Shown here: in pieces, positions 11,421-24,540 of the stretch
Layout of the letters: every line of letters begins with the position of its first letter
Position numbering within the stretch: the first letter of the stretch is position 1
NCBI RefSeq assembly: GCF_019578655.1
Contig: NC_063265.1
Location: 16,416,285-16,480,284, forward strand
DNA from: Ricinus communis
Lineage: Eukaryota > Streptophyta > Magnoliopsida > Malpighiales > Euphorbiaceae
Direction: 5' to 3'
DNA: 64,000 bases
Program-made: the position numbers and the translations under genes
The notes under the pieces: generated by a model
What the model was told of the DNA's origin: nothing
Database searches by the model: none
The model's input: only the letters and a program-made list of their open reading frames with translations

Positions 11421-13618
11421 ATGGCTGGAAGGAAGAGAAGAAAGCTGAAATCGTAAGTGGGTTTTGAAGTGGTTAACTTTAGATTAAGAAAGACTGTTTC
11501 TCTTTTTTGTTGTTGTTTGGTTGTAATTTAGTTTGGCTTGCTTTTAGGGTTTCAAGAATTGGAACTTTAGGGAATTCAGAGACTTTATCTATTGGTTTTC
11601 TTACGATGCAATTGATTTTGTGAATTCTAGAGGGTAATGAAGCTTTAATTATGGTAATTTAGGATCAAATTCAGACATTTTGATGGTGTTTTGAATTGGG
11701 TTTCATTTTATGTTTGTGATTTGGAATTGATCGTTCAGATTTTAGAGTGGGAGTTGAAAAATTGCTGATGAATTTAAAATGTTGAACTTTAGAGTCAAAT
11801 TCTAACACGTTGATTTTACGTGGATCACACTCGAATTTGACAAATTCGCTTTTTTCTTTCCTTGTTGAGGTTAGGAGCTATTGATTTCAGTGAGTTGGAA
11901 GGAATATATGAGTCCCAATTTGTAGGTTTGGCAATGAAAAGAGTGCTTTTTAATTTCTGGGGGTGGTTATGTGAGTTCATATCTTGATCTTTTATTTGGG
12001 CTTTGTTCCTTTTCATGGTATATTTAGCTCAGTCTGCTTTTTACCGGCATAAATTTGACTGTTCTTGACTTACTTTCTTCCAGATGGTGGTTCATGACTG
12101 GTTGTCTTAAATGAATGAATTTCCTTAAGCACTCAGGATTTACATGAAACATTTATACAACTTTGTATAACTGAGCACTTTTCCTGCAATCAATGCATTT
12201 ATAAGTAACGTTGTTCAGGTTTTTTATTAATTTAAGGCATGTACTCTTGGTTCCATTTCAATTTGATTCAAGAGATTGCACATTTCTGAAAGAGATCCAC
12301 TCTGTTAGTAGCTCTGAAGATGAATTTAAGTGCATAAACAACAAATTCACCCATAAAAGTAAAATTCTGAATATCTTTACTGAAGTGAAATTTTTGCAAA
12401 AGATGGGTTGGCTCCATTTTTAGATCTTTCGCAGACTTTTCTGCTGAATTTGACCACATAATATATATATATAGTTGGTTTCACATTTTTGTTCATTGAT
12501 GGGTACTCTTTCACTGTAGGTTGGCTGCAGCAGTGATGGATTCTAAAAGGGCGACAATTAACAATATTAAAGACAATTTGGAACTTCAGACTTGGTCTGA
12601 CCTTCCTATAGAACTTCTAGAACTGATATTTTGCCATTTAACTTTAGAGGATAACATTCATGCCTCTGTTGTCTGCAAGAGATGGCACACAGCTGCAATT
12701 TCTGTCAGAGTGGTAAACAAATCACCCTGGCTTATGTATTTTCCAAAATATGGTAATTTGTACGAGTTCTATGATCCAGCACAGCGCAAGACCTATTCCC
12801 TTGAGTTACCAGAGCTGTATTGGTCACGAATCTGTTACACTAAAGATGGTTGGTTGTTGCTATACAGACCCATAACACACCGTGTGTTCTTCTTTAATCC
12901 ATTTACTAAGAAAATGATCAAACTGCCAAGATTTGAATTGACTTATCAGATAGTTGCCTTCTCTTCTTCACCAACAAATGCAAGCTGTGTTGTTTTCACG
13001 GTTAAGCACATCAGTCCCACAATCGTTGCTATAAGTACCTGTCACCCTGGGGCAACTGAGTGGGTTACTGTTAATTACCAAAACCGATTGCCTTTTGTTA
13101 GTAGTATTTGGAACAAGATTGTTTTCTGCAGCGGTCTCTTTTACTGTTTAAGCCTCACAGGCTGGCTGGGGGTTTTCGACCCAGTGGAGCGGACCTGGAA
13201 TGTTCTTGTTGTGCCTCCACCTAAGTGTCCTGAAAACTTTTTTGCTAAAAATTGGTGGAAGGGAAAATTTATGTCAGAGCATAATGGAGATATTTTAGTT
13301 ATTTATACATGTTGTAGTGAAAACCCAATTATTTTTAAGTTGAACAAGTCAAACATGACATGGGAAGAGATGAAGACCCTTGATGGTGTGACACTATTTG
13401 CCAGCTTCTTATCATCTCATTCAAGAACTGATCTCCCTGGAATAATGAGAAACAGTATCTACTTCTCCAAAGTTCGTTTCTTTGGAAAGCGTTGCATATC
13501 ATACTCTCTTGATGATTGTAGATACTATCCTCGTAAGCAGTGTCATGACTGGGGAGAGCAAGATCCTTTTGAAAATATCTGGATTGAACCACCGGAAGAT
13601 CTCTCAACTTTCGTCTGA
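11421..13618 (+). CDS. F-box protein with DUF295/kelch-like C-terminus (At1g57790-like, 376 aa)
   Basis: Two exons are proposed: 11421-11452 (MAGRKRRKLK plus two bases) and 12520-13618. The donor is TC|GTAAGTGG and the acceptor TGTAG|GTTGG, which join in frame. The short basic first exon resembles a nuclear localisation signal. If it is not used, translation could begin at ATG 12536. An F-box (LPIELLELIFCHL...VCKRWH) lies at residues ~33-75 and would bind SKP1 in an SCF ubiquitin ligase. The rest is a DUF295-type beta-rich substrate domain (DGWLLLYRP, FFFNPFTKKMIKLP, GVFDPVERTWNVL). The substrate is unknown. The 1067-nt first intron has no coding signal. I am confident of the F-box family and moderately confident of exon 1. 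Confidence 0.85.
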
Positions 13619-15350
13619 GAAAGTTGGAGTATGTTGGAGTTAAGGATGTAAGGTACCTAACCGTTTTTCTTATTGCATGTATTCTTTTGACTTTTGTACA
13701 CTTCATCTCATGAAGTAATTTTTTTGTGCTTAAAGAACTTTTACATGTTTTGCATGCTTATTTTAATATGTCTACCTGGTCCCAATGTCGCACAAGTTGT
13801 CCAACTTTAAAATTGTGAACATCAAAACCGAGAGGGTAATATATGAATACTACTTACTAACTAATAGCATGTGGAATCAGTCTGAATTATTGTCATTTAG
13901 TATCGATGAATGCTTCGGTGTGTCAATCTTAAGAATATCATCTTATTATCATATAGATTTATTCTCAACAGATTGGACCATTTAAGGTGAGGACTTGACA
14001 AGAAATTCTGCTCTGCTAAAAGTTCTAAATAATGCATCGGCTTGTTTAGTTGCAATGTGATTTTGGCATTTGAGAGACTTTTCGCTTTATATGCTAAACT
14101 TTGCTTGAGGATTTATTTTGCTTACATGATTTTGTATGGAGCAGGTATTTTTGAGAGTCCAATGCTTGTATCTAAGCGGAGTAATTGATTAACAGGAGTC
14201 CTTATGAAGCATGCATGAAGCAGCAAAGATTCAGTGTACATGCAGTATTAACAGTTTCATTGGGAAATGGGGAGTAAAAAATTTGTACCTTTAGGATAAC
14301 AATATAGTCCAGACAACTAAAGTATATCCTTGGAGGATCTGAAATTTAAGATCCCTTTTGTATGATTCTTAGTACATTCTTAGCTGCAAGTTACATGTTC
14401 CAAATATGTTTATGATATAGATACAGTTTTATCAGTTATAGATTCTGTTCAGTTCTGTCTATTTGTGCCTTAGCTTGATTGATGTTTGCTTTTCTTTTCT
14501 TCTCTCTTGTATATATTGTTCTTCCGATGACTAAGCCAAAAACTAGAAGTGGCAAGTTGTATAGTGGTGGACTTGCTTGTGAGATGCGATTAGTTCACTG
14601 TAAATTTGTGGTGTTAATTAGATTTAAAGGGGCCTTTGTTATATATTGGTAGTCAGCTTGCACCTCATAACATAACTTATTAAATTAAAAGTAAATTTAA
14701 AATCATTTGGTAAAAGCTTTTAAATGAAGTTTTGATGGATCTAAAGCTCTTCAAACCTGTGTTTTAAGAAGCTTGTTTCTTTTTATACTTAAGCGGACCT
14801 TTAAATAGCTATGCACAAAAGCAGAAGAGCAGAGGCAGTTAAATGACTGAGTGATTGTGCTGAAGAAAGGCAGACGCCCCTGACCAGAAGAGGAAAATAT
14901 AATAGAGATTGAAGCTATGTCATCGTTCCATGCAAAAGCAGTCAAACAAAATCACATGGTTTAACGAGTTGATCCGAGCACACTTCAGAATAAGAATTTG
15001 ATAATACTAAGAAAATTATTTCTCATTTAACTGTTTCTTTTTGGCACATAAGTTAAGTCAGTTTTACATGCTTCATTTAACCTTCACAGACTACCATCCA
15101 ATAAGCCCTGGCCTGAAAGCAACAAGCAAACGGTTAAGATGATCGAGAGCAATCGGGCAGCAAGCACATCTGCACTCTCTCTCATTTACTATTTTTCACT
15201 TGACTGCTGCTCACTGGGTTCTTAAATATGCAGAAAGCTTTTCTGCCTCTTGGACCAGAGAAAGCGTTTATTCAATCGTCAAATCAATTTATGTCAAGAG
15301 GAAACATTTTCCTCATTCCAGGAGGTTGGATGTACTAAAAGGCAATCGAA
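13619..15350. other. Convergent intergenic region
   Basis: 3' flanks of the F-box gene (+) and the hnRNP gene (-). No complete gene is visible. Around 14628-14765 a GGGGCC-starting segment with AT-rich inverted character could be an old small transposon, but I could not define its ends. The short frames here lack family features. Confidence 0.5.
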
Positions 15351-18300
15351 TTAGTATGGGTTATACCGGCGGCCACGGTTATTCTCATTACTACGTCTTC
15401 CACCACTTGAGCTACCAGCACTGCCACCCCTGCCAGCCCTAGGCTGTGATGGAGGAGTTTGTGGTTGCATTCCAGGTTGTTGCCTATGGTCAATATAACA
15501 GCAAAAATTGTTCGCAATTAATCGTTCTCCAGAAAATAAAGAATTGAACTGTAAAATGCAGGAAATAAAGCACTAGATTTAAAATGCCATTATAATTTTA
15601 CTAAGCTGGCATGTCCAGCACTAAGGCACTGGGTTCTCAAAGAACATCTTTCAACCAATATCATAATTCAATCAGCCTACCTGTATTTGCGTTTTGGACA
15701 TAACATGGTTGAATGCAGTCAATGTTCAATTTTCAGTTTTGAAAGAAAATGAGTAGAGAGAGGGCAAGAAAAATAAAAGGTACTCTAAACATTGCAAGTA
15801 TGTGGAGCAAGTCAGTGATGAAAGATGATCATTGAACAAAGAAGCACAGAAAGAAAATGATGATCATAGAGACAATTGAGAAGGCACCTAATGGGAAGAG
15901 ATATGCAAATCCCTGTATCAGGGTAAAGAAATTTAAGGAAGCATGACATTCTACAGACAAATTAGAAAAATGACACTTACATGACATATCCAATCCTTCC
16001 ATCAGGCAAAAGCATTGGCATCATTGATATTCCAGCAGGCGTTGGTCCCCTGCCATAGATCATAGGCTGCAGGATTTTACCATATCTATTAGCAAGATGC
16101 AGCCAAAAAGTATACATAATCCAATATACAGTGAAAGGAGAACAAACTGGTCATTCCCCACACATCTTTGACTGCAGACACAAGTATGTGTAAACTTTGT
16201 GTGACTTTGTAACAAATTTCTATAGTCAAATATATTTGTCATTGTCAATATTATTCATCCCATGGGATGTTCTAGGCAAGTTCAGCTTATGCTAAAAACT
16301 GAAGTGGGCGCATTATCCAAATAAATAGTACTTGTCATAGGATTTATGGAATCAAGACCAAAACATAGTTTGCAATTAGTCAACTTCACTAAAGATATAA
16401 TCACAACACATTAGAATCAGTATATCCAATATTCATTTGACTTTTCCCTTTAAAATACTTGTGTTTGATAATGATATTCAACCATAAGTGACTATGATAC
16501 TTAAAATTCAACAGGATAACTTACAATCATAAAGTTCTATAATAAATTGAAAGATAGTCAATCCCAACCCACTGAGATGTTACCCTACTGTTAACTTCAG
16601 TCCAGTTAATGTTAGGTCCACCTGACACAGAGTTATACTTGAAAAATATACTGGTCCATAACTTCAGTATGCTAATCTAGCATCTCAAGCAACAAGATGT
16701 TGCAAGGGAGGAGAAGTATTGGAAAAAAAACTATATAATAGTAAAATAAAGTGACAAAAGTCCAGAGACAGTAGTCTGTGGTCCATATTGATCTTAATCC
16801 AGTCATCCAGATCAAGGCCCAGTTCACCCTCCCAGATGCATTTGTGTATGAGCTACCTGATACTGGCCTAAAGAAGCAAATGGAACTTACTTTCATTGGT
16901 AAGGTTATAGTAGAACCAATTTAAAGAGTACCAGGATAACCCACACCTCGCTAATTTCCATGTTGAAATGAACACATGCAATATTTATTTTCATAGTTCT
17001 TTAGTATTATTCCAAGGATTTAGAAATGGAACTTCTTTTTTGTTGACAAATTGCAGACCAACTTACTTAAAATTCACACTTGCATGTGCGTGAATGTGTG
17101 TGTGTGTAGAGGGGCAAGATGCACATGAATGTGTATGATAGGGAGGGAAAGGGGAAGAAAGCATTCTCTTACTTGTGCAAAAGAAGCACCATATCCTGCA
17201 CCTAGAGCACCATAGGTACCCCCAACCAAACCATAACCAAGACGGGGTGGGAAGGTTGGATGTAATACAGACTTTTGTAAATTTGACCCTCCAGAAGACT
17301 TCTGATCTGCTTGAGGCTTTGCAAGGGAGCACTCCAGAACTTGGCCTGCCAACCAGAGATGACTGATAAACCACAATGGCTCATTAGTGAAAAAAGTATA
17401 TGCTCAGAAGAGGAGCGAAAATGACCATCAATCTCATATTTCTCAGTGTTCTTCAATGCCTTCATGGCACTTGACCTTTCTGCAAAGTGAACAAAAGCAA
17501 ATCTACTCCTTTCATGGCCAGCTTTTGCAGGTGGGACGACCACTTTTGTGACTTTTCCATGACGTTCAAACAACTGCCTTAAGCGATCCTGAGTGATATC
17601 ATGTGGCAGGTTCTTGACATAGACTGCCTTAACCTGTATCAGATGTAGGAAATCACGGGGGACCTTTAAAAACAAATTTTGCATGAAATGTAATTACAGT
17701 ATCTCCTGTATAATGTAATTCATCTGACATGGAGAGAATTGCCTGAAGAACAACAAAATATCACCGAAAAAGTATTTTAGGAGCCGGTGGTGTTGGGATT
17801 GGAGGATGCACCAATTCCAATTATAAGTTATGTTCCACCATCAATTTTATCAAGTTGGGCGAAAAGCACTTAGTTCTTTATTGTGAAGAGCCACAAGCTG
17901 TAAATAAGGCAACGACATACAGTAGTGATAGAAACGAACTCTAAGAATGGGAAAGCAGTATGGACAGAAAAAGTGGTATTTGGCAATGATACAAGAGAGA
18001 CATATGGACAAAAATGGAAGCATTTTAAACACATCAGCTTCATAGCATTTTTGTGCAACAATATCCCAAACCAAACCATATTATAGAAGATAAGAAAGAA
18101 AAATAAATTATATAAAGACCTGAGAAGCAGCAGAAGATCCCGCATTTTTAGGGTCAGCCCAGCTCACTGTTGGAGCATTATCATCGAGTTTAAATTGCGG
18201 GTTTGACATCTTTTTTCTTGAGTAATCTGCACAAGCATGATTATAATACTCGATGAAAGCAAATCCACGATTCCGGCTAGAGTTTTGTGGGTCCTATAAC

Positions 18301-19376
18301 CATTAAAAAAATGAAATTCATTAGCACAAAAAGTTCAAGGCCCACTTGGACTGAAGAACCACCATGGTAAAAACACACTGATATTCATATAGATCTCTGT
18401 CCAGAAGTTTAAAGCACACAACCTTCAATAATTCCACAGAAATTACTCCAGGCCCAATCTTCATAACAACCTGCATCATATCTTTCTCTTCCCAGTCTCT
18501 GGGAACATTACCAAGAAACAACCGATGATTTGCTTGAGATGTGGAACATTTTATTTTCCTGCCCTGGAAAAAAGAGAATTACATTATAAGGAAGTAAAAT
18601 GCCTGTATTCAGAAACTCCAGTATTTTCCCAGAAGCTTTCAGAGGCAAGTTCAAACAGACTGTAGGAAAGGAAAAAAAACAAGCAGATGCAGATGCAGCT
18701 TTCCAGCATAAAGCAGAGATTGACACTGTTAACATTATATGTAAGGAGAGAACCAACAATTTGGTACCTTAAACTCAGTATTGTTCAGCTGTTCAATAGC
18801 CTTGGAAGCTAACTCCTTTGATCTGAAGGTCACAAAAGCATACCCCTTGGTATCACTTGATGCTTTTCCTTTCATTATCCTTACCTGTTCTCAGCACATA
18901 TACAGTTCTAGTCTGTCTAAATATGAAACAAACTGGGAAGTTTAAATAACAATGTAACTTACTTCTGTGACTTCACCAATAGATTCACAAAAGTGTCTGA
19001 GATCCTGTTCACTAGCATCAATTGGAATGCCACCAAGGTACACCTCTGATCCATGAGGAGGAAGTGCAAGAAGCTCAGCATGTTTTCTTTCCTCATCTTG
19101 CCTCTCTTCACTGTCAGAACCTTTTTGTGCATCAGCTTCATTAGCACTCTCCTCAATTTCTTCCTCTTCTTCAACCTCCTCTTCTACCTCTTCTTCTTCT
19201 TCTTCTATCTCTTCCACTTCCTCCTCTTCCTCTACTTCTTCATATTCAACCTCTTCCTCCATTGTCTCTTCTTGTCCATTGTCCCCATCAAGGTCAACCC
19301 CCTCATCAGATTCCACTAGCTTTTCAGGTTCATCTTGTTTATGAGCAGCATCAACACTCCCCCTTGTTCTCGGCAT
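15351..19376 (-). CDS. LIF2: Heterogeneous nuclear ribonucleoprotein Q / LIF2-like, three RRMs (481 aa)
   Basis: Coding exons (minus): 18963-19376, 18768-18884, 18423-18563, 18120-18293, 17426-17633, 17173-17345, 15981-16066, 15351-15483. All frames join to 481 residues ending GRRYNPY, the usual plant hnRNP Q terminus. An acidic Glu-rich segment covers residues ~25-80. RRM1 starts at EVYLGGIP (~111), RRM2 at HRLFLGNVP (~190) and RRM3 at AVYVKNLP (~285). A Gly/Tyr-rich linker and an RGG-like tail follow. The layout matches Arabidopsis At4g00830 (LHP1-INTERACTING FACTOR 2), a nuclear RNA-binding protein linked to Polycomb-controlled genes; the same role here is inferred. A 5' UTR intron (19382-20698) separates the ATG from an upstream noncoding exon near 20699-20790. 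Confidence 0.93.
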
Positions 19377-19381
19377 AGTAT

Positions 19382-20698
19382 CTGTCTAAAACACAAGCTT
19401 GCAAGGCAACTGTGAAGAAAGCACAGAAGCCAGAAGCATTCACAAAAGGAAGAGTACAAGGACGGAAAGGTGGAAACAAAATGAGAGGCCAAATGGAGTT
19501 GCAGATTAAGAATCTCAAAAGAATCTTTGCCATAAGATACGGATCCAAGGAGTTGCAATGTGAATGCTAATCAACTACGGGATATGATTAAGTCAAAATA
19601 GCAAAAGAGACAGGCAAGAGAGAATTACGAATGATAATGAAGAGGATGATGATGCTCAGCAGGTGAAAGAAAAAATACAAATAAAGAAGCAGTGAAATTC
19701 CCAAAACATAGATACTGGCAGTGGGCCAAAAACAACAGCCAGTCAGATTGTTTAAATATCTATCTGGAAAAATGCATCCACCAAAAAGACAAAAGGAAAA
19801 GACAAGAATGAGAAGTTGAACAAATTGATTGATATTATAAAGCATAACTGAATAGGGGATTAAGTTGTTAGAGAAAGGAAGACATGGAAGAATGAATCGC
19901 CATAAAAGTTCAAAATAAATCATATGCATGCAAGTGTTAAAAAAATAAAAAGTTGGATAGAGATAGCTGCTTCTTTGAATCTTTGTTGGGCTCTACCTCT
20001 TAAAGCAATCCTCAACTTACGCTTATGTTGCATGAATTAGAGCGTATCGCATATATAATAGTATCAGTTTATAAGATCCTATAATCTCAAAATACTAGAA
20101 TTCGGATTCCATCATTCTTGCACAAACAACTGTCTGATGTTGCAGCTTTACTCGGTTAAAAATTTAACTGATCACGAGAAATGATATCAAGTTTACTAAG
20201 ACATTATAATCCTACTAACTCCTCACTCCTCAGCTTTATTCAAGTCCCCAACATTTTCCCTTGAGTGGATTCATCCAAATACACTTTCCACTATTTACAA
20301 CCACGTATGATGTATACTTTCCACGTTTAACAAGAAGCTTTCCACGTTAACAAGAAGATTGACTCAATAAACTAACTATTGAAAAAATGGTTCATGAAAT
20401 CCTCATTTTTAAAATGCTCATATACCATGCAATATTCAAAACAAGGCATACAGAAAAGCTATGAACTTTAACCTGTCATTAGTACATAAACTAATCAGCT
20501 TCACCAAGAACCAACCCGGAACTGCAACATGAATCTACAGCCTAAACTACCCAATAAGCTACAGATACTAAAACAACCAAAGCAACCAAACCCATCATTT
20601 TACTTCCTTTTCCAACTACCCAAATGCACATATCTAATATAAATAAGAACACCAGAAGTAAATAAAATAATAAAAGAGAAAAAAGAGAGAAAGAATAC
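19382..20698 (-). other. Probable 5' UTR intron of the hnRNP Q-like gene
   Basis: On the minus strand a donor AACCCG|GTATTC at 20698 and an acceptor TTTAGACAG|ATACTATG just before the start codon bound about 1.3 kb of AT-rich sequence without coding signal. The upstream exon (about 20699-20790) is a leader containing CTAGGGTT-like motifs. The intron is inferred from splice sites only. Confidence 0.55.
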
Positions 20699-20799
20699 CG
20701 GGTTAGCAAAGTAAAAGCCTAGAAGTGAAGAAAGTAATTTGATTGTTGCTCAACAAAACCCTAATTTTTCCAGTGCTCTATCTCAGAGCTCTTCAGCTT

Positions 20800-22982
20800 T
20801 GCGCGCTTAAAGAAGATAGCAAGGTGCACACAGACCGCGAAAACTGCCGAAACCGAATTTAACCAGAGTTGAACCGAACTATAAAATTAGCGATCTGGTT
20901 CGGTTTTAATTTATTCACAAACAAATATGCAGTTCGGTTTATAATTGGGTTAATTACTGTCACCCACAGATATCAAATCAAATTTACAAATACATTTTTG
21001 CATTTTAATTTAGTTTGATTAATTATTACTCGTTGTTTATTTATTATACAACTACTATTATTATTTTATAATTAAATTTATAAAAAAATAATTTATTATT
21101 CTTAATATTTAATATTAATTTATTATATTTCAAAATAATAATAAAATAATTAGTTTCAAATATTATTTTAATTTTTTTAAGATAACAAAGTTTCATTAAT
21201 ATAATAATTTAAAAATAGTAATTAATTAGTTTTTATACTACATAAATAGTATTAGTAATATTACTTTTTCATAATTAATATTTATCATATAATTAAAAAT
21301 AATTAATTAGTAAATATAATATCAATAATATTATTTAAAATTTTTTGAAAATAAAATTTTTGTCTAATTAAAAAATTAATATATTAATAAATATAATTCA
21401 TATAATATTTTTAAATAAAATTAGTATTATTATATAATAAAAATTATTAATTAATATAAATATTAAAATATAATTAATATATTTTTCAATAAGATTGAAG
21501 TCAACATTTAATTAAAAATATAACTTATTAATCAATTAATTAATAAAAATATAACATATAAACTTAGATTTTATATGTCAAAGATAAAATATCATATATT
21601 AAAATTAAAATTTTATATGTCAAGTGGATCAAGAATGCCGGGGGTAGAGACTGAAACCGGGGGTAGGGGCGGATGTAGCCAAGTGGATCAAGGCAGTGGA
21701 TTGTGAATCCACCACGCGCGGGTTCAATCCCAGTCGTTCGCCCATGACCATTTGTTACGGAGACACAAGCCTTCTACTTCAAGAATGCCTCTTCTGTATT
21801 CAGGGCTTGGTTCAATCATCCAATTTAATAATATCCTCTTCTGCGAGCCTTTCATTGAACTGGAAACATATATTAGAATATTTAAATTTTAGAAATTTAC
21901 ATATATTTTTTTTTATTTTTTTATTACTAATTAAGTTAGTTTAATAATTACTCTACTAAGAATAAATTTTTCTTTTTAAATTTATTATTAAATATTAAAC
22001 ACTATAAAAATAATTTAATCATATCAAAATAAGTCTTTTAATTTTAACTTGATTTACTTCTAATAATTATAGATAATATTTTTAATTATAACTCCTTACT
22101 CCTTAAAATAGAAAATAAATTAAGCATGTTAAAAATATTTATACCAATAGTATTAATTCTATATTAATTTTTTCTTTTACGAATATATAAAAATTATGTA
22201 TTTCATTCATTTATTATCTATAATTGGTATTTCAAGATACCATTTTTCTATATTATTCAAATATAATATTTAATTGTAATATAATATGGTCGTTATTAAT
22301 ATGGATTAAATTTATAATAATATCTATTAAAATTATCAATATTTTATAAATATTTTTTATATTTTAAAAATTATAATTTAAAATATTTAAGCTTTTATAA
22401 TAAAAACTTCTAAAATTTAAAATATTATTAACATAATAAATATAGAAAAAATACTTAAGATATTTAGTAATTAATTTATCCATTATATCTAGGATTAATA
22501 CTATAAATATGTCAATACTATATTGTTGAAAATTAAATTATGTAATTAAAATTTAACTTATTAGCTACATAGTAATTAAAAATTAAAATATAATTTTTTA
22601 AATCAAAATTATCATCTAATTAAATAATAATTTTTAATTAATAACTAAAATTATAAAATTTTTCATCATAAAAACAGAATATATATATATATATTAATTC
22701 GAACTTTATATTAGAAATTCGTATGTTTCAGAATTTATAAAAGTACAAAGATTTACTATCGTTTCTAAAGCGGTAATCATAATATAAATTGGTAATATGT
22801 CAAATTTATTTATTGTTTGTAAGAAACTAATGTTTGTTAATGATTTATTATAAAGTAACAAAAAGCAAACATATTATTTATTATTTAACAGAAAATTCAT
22901 AGAAGTCTGTTCATATTCGACGTTCACAATTCAAAGCATTTCTAAGTTCAAAGCTTTGTTCTTGTCCGCGTCTGGGAAAAAC
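20800..22982. other. AT-rich intergenic region with an organelle-like island
   Basis: Promoter side of two divergent loci. Positions 20950-21600 and 21880-22900 are extremely AT-rich with no genes. The exception is a moderate-GC island at about 21619-21860 containing the trnH-like sequence listed separately. Short (TA)n tracts occur, for example near 22681. Confidence 0.6.
21669..21741 (+). tRNA. trnH-GUG: trnH-GUG-like sequence of plastid type, probably a transferred tRNA pseudogene
   Basis: A cloverleaf can be drawn. The acceptor arm is GCGGATG/CGTTCGC with one G-T and one T-G pair. The anticodon loop ATTGTGAA carries GTG (His), and its stem GTGGA/TCCAC is perfect. The sequence looks like the chloroplast trnH-GUG gene (which also occurs in plant mitochondria), but the T stem GCGGG/CCAGT has a G-A mismatch where I expect CCCGT. 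It sits alone in an AT-rich nuclear spacer, so a nuclear insertion of organelle DNA with early decay is the best reading. Whether it is transcribed is unknown. Confidence 0.6.
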
Positions 22983-24540
22983 ATGGAGCCAGAAACCAGC
23001 TCAGGAAGCTTAGTTCGCGCCAAGTTCGGTATGACCTTTATTAGAATACGTGCTTTTCATTTCAATAGTTATCTTTTTTGTTTTCTCTTTCAGTTTAGCT
23101 TACACTATGAGGTTGTTCTTCAATTTTCGTTAACTTTTTGCTATACAATCATGTGGAAAACGTTAGGAATTTCAAAACCCAAAATTCAGATTCTTTGCTT
23201 TCAACTATTCAATGAAATTTTTTTCTTAAATGGGCTTGAATTTCTTTTTTTGTAAGAAATTGTCTTCTTGGAGGCACATGTATGTAAGATTGTTGTTTTC
23301 TGGTTGCTGCTTGGAAGCGACAAAAAGGGGAAAATGGAGATGGATTGTAATTATTTGGTAAAATATATGACTTCGACCTGAGAAAAAAAGTTACTCCCTA
23401 AAACAGAGAGTTCTATTTGAAGCAATCTCTCAATTGCAAATTGTTTGTCCATGGCCAGGGGTTGTTTCAGAATACTCTTTTAAGATATGTTTTAATGGGT
23501 TTTTTGAGCTTCATTAGTGTGCAAAGGTATGAAGTTAAATCTATTTATATTGCCTTTATGAAATGAAAGGACTCATTTACTGCATTTGTGATCTTTAGGA
23601 TGCAAATTGGAAGAATGAAGTTAGAGAAATTATCATAGCATGCGTACACATGCACCTTAATTTATGCACTTACTTCTTGTATTATAATACAATTATTCCT
23701 TCTAAAACAGATTAGTGTTGTTGTTTATGCGCCAGTTATCATAATTTTTATGGCATGGAGGCTCCAAGGCCCCCCTACGCCCCCCTTCCCTTATTCCTCA
23801 GGTGCCAATGTTATCAGTTTTGCAAAATGATCCTCGAGGTCATGTTAATTAGAGCAGTTGATATACCTGCAGTAATCCCTGATTCAGATGAAGAAGAAAG
23901 CGGATACAAGGGGCGTTCCCATCTATATCAGGCTGATGCCTTGAGTGAAGCTGTGCAAGAAATTTCAATGGAGGAGGAGCATGTGCTAATGCAATATCCA
24001 GGTAGGTGAAACTGCATATGATGATGGCAGGGAAAACCATATGGCCATAAAAGAAGATAATCATCAAATTGATGCGGAAGATGATGATGGTTTGGCTATT
24101 ATCTGGGAAGAGATGGCCTTTGCATTAGAGTATTCTAAGGTACTTTTTGCTGGCCTGTATGTTGTTTATGCTAATACTAGTAATTTTATTATCATATTTG
24201 TGCCAATTTCTTATAGAATTTTATTCTAAATCATATTTCAGATCTTTATAAGTAATGCATTTTGGTGGACCTGCTTATTTTCTTTGTGGTTCAAGGCCGT
24301 ACAAATTACTGACTTTGCCAAGTCTTTAGCTTGTCTTGTATTTTGTTTTTATATTTAGCTCAGTTTTATGCTGCTATTTCTAGGACTCTGCTGCAGATCC
24401 TGCCACTAAATGAAAGCATGCAAGCAGATGAAGAGGAGTGTGATCATTCTTTTTTCTTGAAAGATGATCTTGGCTACGTTTGTTGTGTCTGTGGAGTTAT
24501 TCAGAACAGCTCTAATATCATATGTGAGTTTCAACACTCT
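22983..24540 (+). pseudogene. Truncated, frameshifted copy of the DRD1/CHR35 N-terminal region
   Basis: Exon 1 (22983-23028, MEPETSSGSLVRAKF) has the same 46-nt length and sequence type as exon 1 of the full gene at 28049. The arginine-rich first part of exon 2 is missing. The acidic DSDEEE segment (about 23800-23990), one repeat unit (MAIKEDNHQIDAEDDDGL, 24041-24120) and the CxxC exon ([13 protein letters not shown], about 24386-24540) are recognisable. The frame shifts near 23850. It breaks again at 23985-24010, where both candidate frames hit stops. It breaks a third time in the CxxC exon: a 1-nt length difference from the full gene puts TGA after DSAADPATK. Similarity stops near 24540, and the SNF2 helicase exon is absent. 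A short truncated transcript remains possible, but a remodeler cannot be made. Confidence 0.8.

Noticed and set aside
19053..19319. Plus-strand Phe/Leu-rich membrane-like frame
   Set aside because: It is the antisense of the Glu-rich codon run in the hnRNP Q-like gene.
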